A stretch of 42,518 bases of DNA from Syntrophobacteraceae bacterium (lineage in GTDB: Bacteria > Desulfobacterota > Syntrophobacteria > Syntrophobacterales > Syntrophobacteraceae). The position numbers and the translations under genes were made by a program. This document shows, piece after piece, positions 42,384 through 42,518 of the stretch. Positions within the stretch are counted from its first letter, which is position 1; each line of letters opens with the position of its first letter. The stretch covers positions 1 through 42,518 of the forward strand of contig JARLHP010000167.1 of NCBI GenBank assembly GCA_031292195.1, given 5' to 3'. The notes beneath the pieces are model-generated. The model searched no databases. It was not told where the DNA came from and worked only from the letters and a program-made list of their open reading frames with translations.

Positions 42384-42518
42384 GTAGAGTAGAGAGGGAG
42401 CCATAAGACGTTTAGGCCACATCGCTTCCATTGTATCTGCCCTTTCGGGCGTCGTGGCAAAAGGCGTGCAGGCCGTGCTGCTTATGGAGCCCTCCCCCTC
42501 GTCGGACCGGACGTGCAG
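42384..42518 (-). mobile_element. 3' end of a group II intron (part of domain V and all of domain VI)
   Basis: On the minus strand, 42501-42518 reads CTGCACGTCCGGTCCGAC, the 3' strand of a domain V hairpin. GAGGGGGAGGGCTCCATAAG (42481-42500) then pairs with CTTATGGCTCCCTCTCTACTC (42387-42407) to form domain VI. The pairing leaves one bulged A at 42390, seven bases from the presumed 3' splice site TAC at 42384, the standard branch-point position. The distal part of domain VI (42408-42480) is long. The rest of the intron, and any reverse transcriptase, lies beyond the window. Confidence 0.8.

Noticed and set aside
42402..42518. Open frame at the right edge that reads like a small hydrophobic leader (RRLGHIASIVSAL...)
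   Set aside because: It has no ATG, GTG or TTG start near a ribosome site, and the DNA is explained by group II intron domain VI on the other strand.
1..42518. CRISPR arrays, tRNA and rRNA genes
   Set aside because: I looked for evenly spaced direct repeats, T-loop GTTCRA patterns with acceptor pairing, and rRNA signatures; none was convincing. A tRNAscan-SE and Infernal run would be decisive.

Overview
The window looks like chromosomal DNA of a GC-rich (by eye about 58-60 % G+C) anaerobic Desulfobacterota bacterium, probably of the Syntrophobacter/Desulfomonile type. This rests on gene content: a DVU0298-family protein overlapping UbiX, a TAT-exported four-cluster ferredoxin with an NrfD-type quinol protein and an H-protein-like partner, several multi-PAS hybrid kinases, a DUF3141 / MaoC-Pta / acetate kinase / FabI operon, and adjacent DUF2950 and DUF3300 proteins. 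Taxonomy is inference. All functions come from reading motifs; no search was run.

Layout. 1-205: the last codons of an IS110-family transposase running into a truncated dispersed repeat. 211-6257 (minus): glycosyltransferase-TPR protein and two hybrid histidine kinases. 6276-7912 (minus): HtpX protease and PspAB, closed by a terminator. 8173-11367 (minus): lone receiver protein, DUF1638 protein, RibB behind a textbook FMN riboswitch and promoter, and a pirin. 11675-12457 (plus): zinc-ribbon membrane protein. 12544-12982 (minus): HicB/HicA pair in which HicA has lost its C-terminus. 13383-16843 (minus): unknown 155-aa protein, DVU0298 protein, UbiX, phospholipase-D family protein. 17217-19520 (plus): DUF89 protein, a dehydrogenase fragment and a SUKH-DUF1269 fusion. 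19556-25280 (minus): DUF3141, MaoC-Pta, AckA and FabI. 25389-35057 (minus): DUF2950, DUF3300, DUF2254 and a complete RND efflux operon (adaptor, pump, outer-membrane channel) with a long structured leader. 35523-39021: truncated DUF2950 copy, dispersed repeats, a regulator-like TPR protein and a VOC protein. 39386-42281 (plus): membrane redox complex (H-protein-like, FeS, NrfD) behind a candidate sigma-54 promoter. 42384-42518 (minus): the 3' end of a group II intron.

Working together. The 25280-19556 operon joins a PHA-synthase-like hydrolase, an acyl phosphate route to ATP and an enoyl-ACP reductase, suggesting traffic between acyl-CoA/acyl-ACP and acetate or other short acids. The 39386-42281 operon should connect periplasmic electron carriers with the menaquinone pool. 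The efflux operon is self-contained.

Most notable: a hairpin repeat present twice (18170, 29068) with a compensatory base-pair change, each copy at a damaged or extended gene end; a multi-hairpin leader whose closing stem covers the Shine-Dalgarno site of the efflux operon; an H-protein-like subunit with Ser at the lipoyl-lysine position; a MaoC domain lacking its catalytic His; and a group II intron end with an enlarged domain VI.
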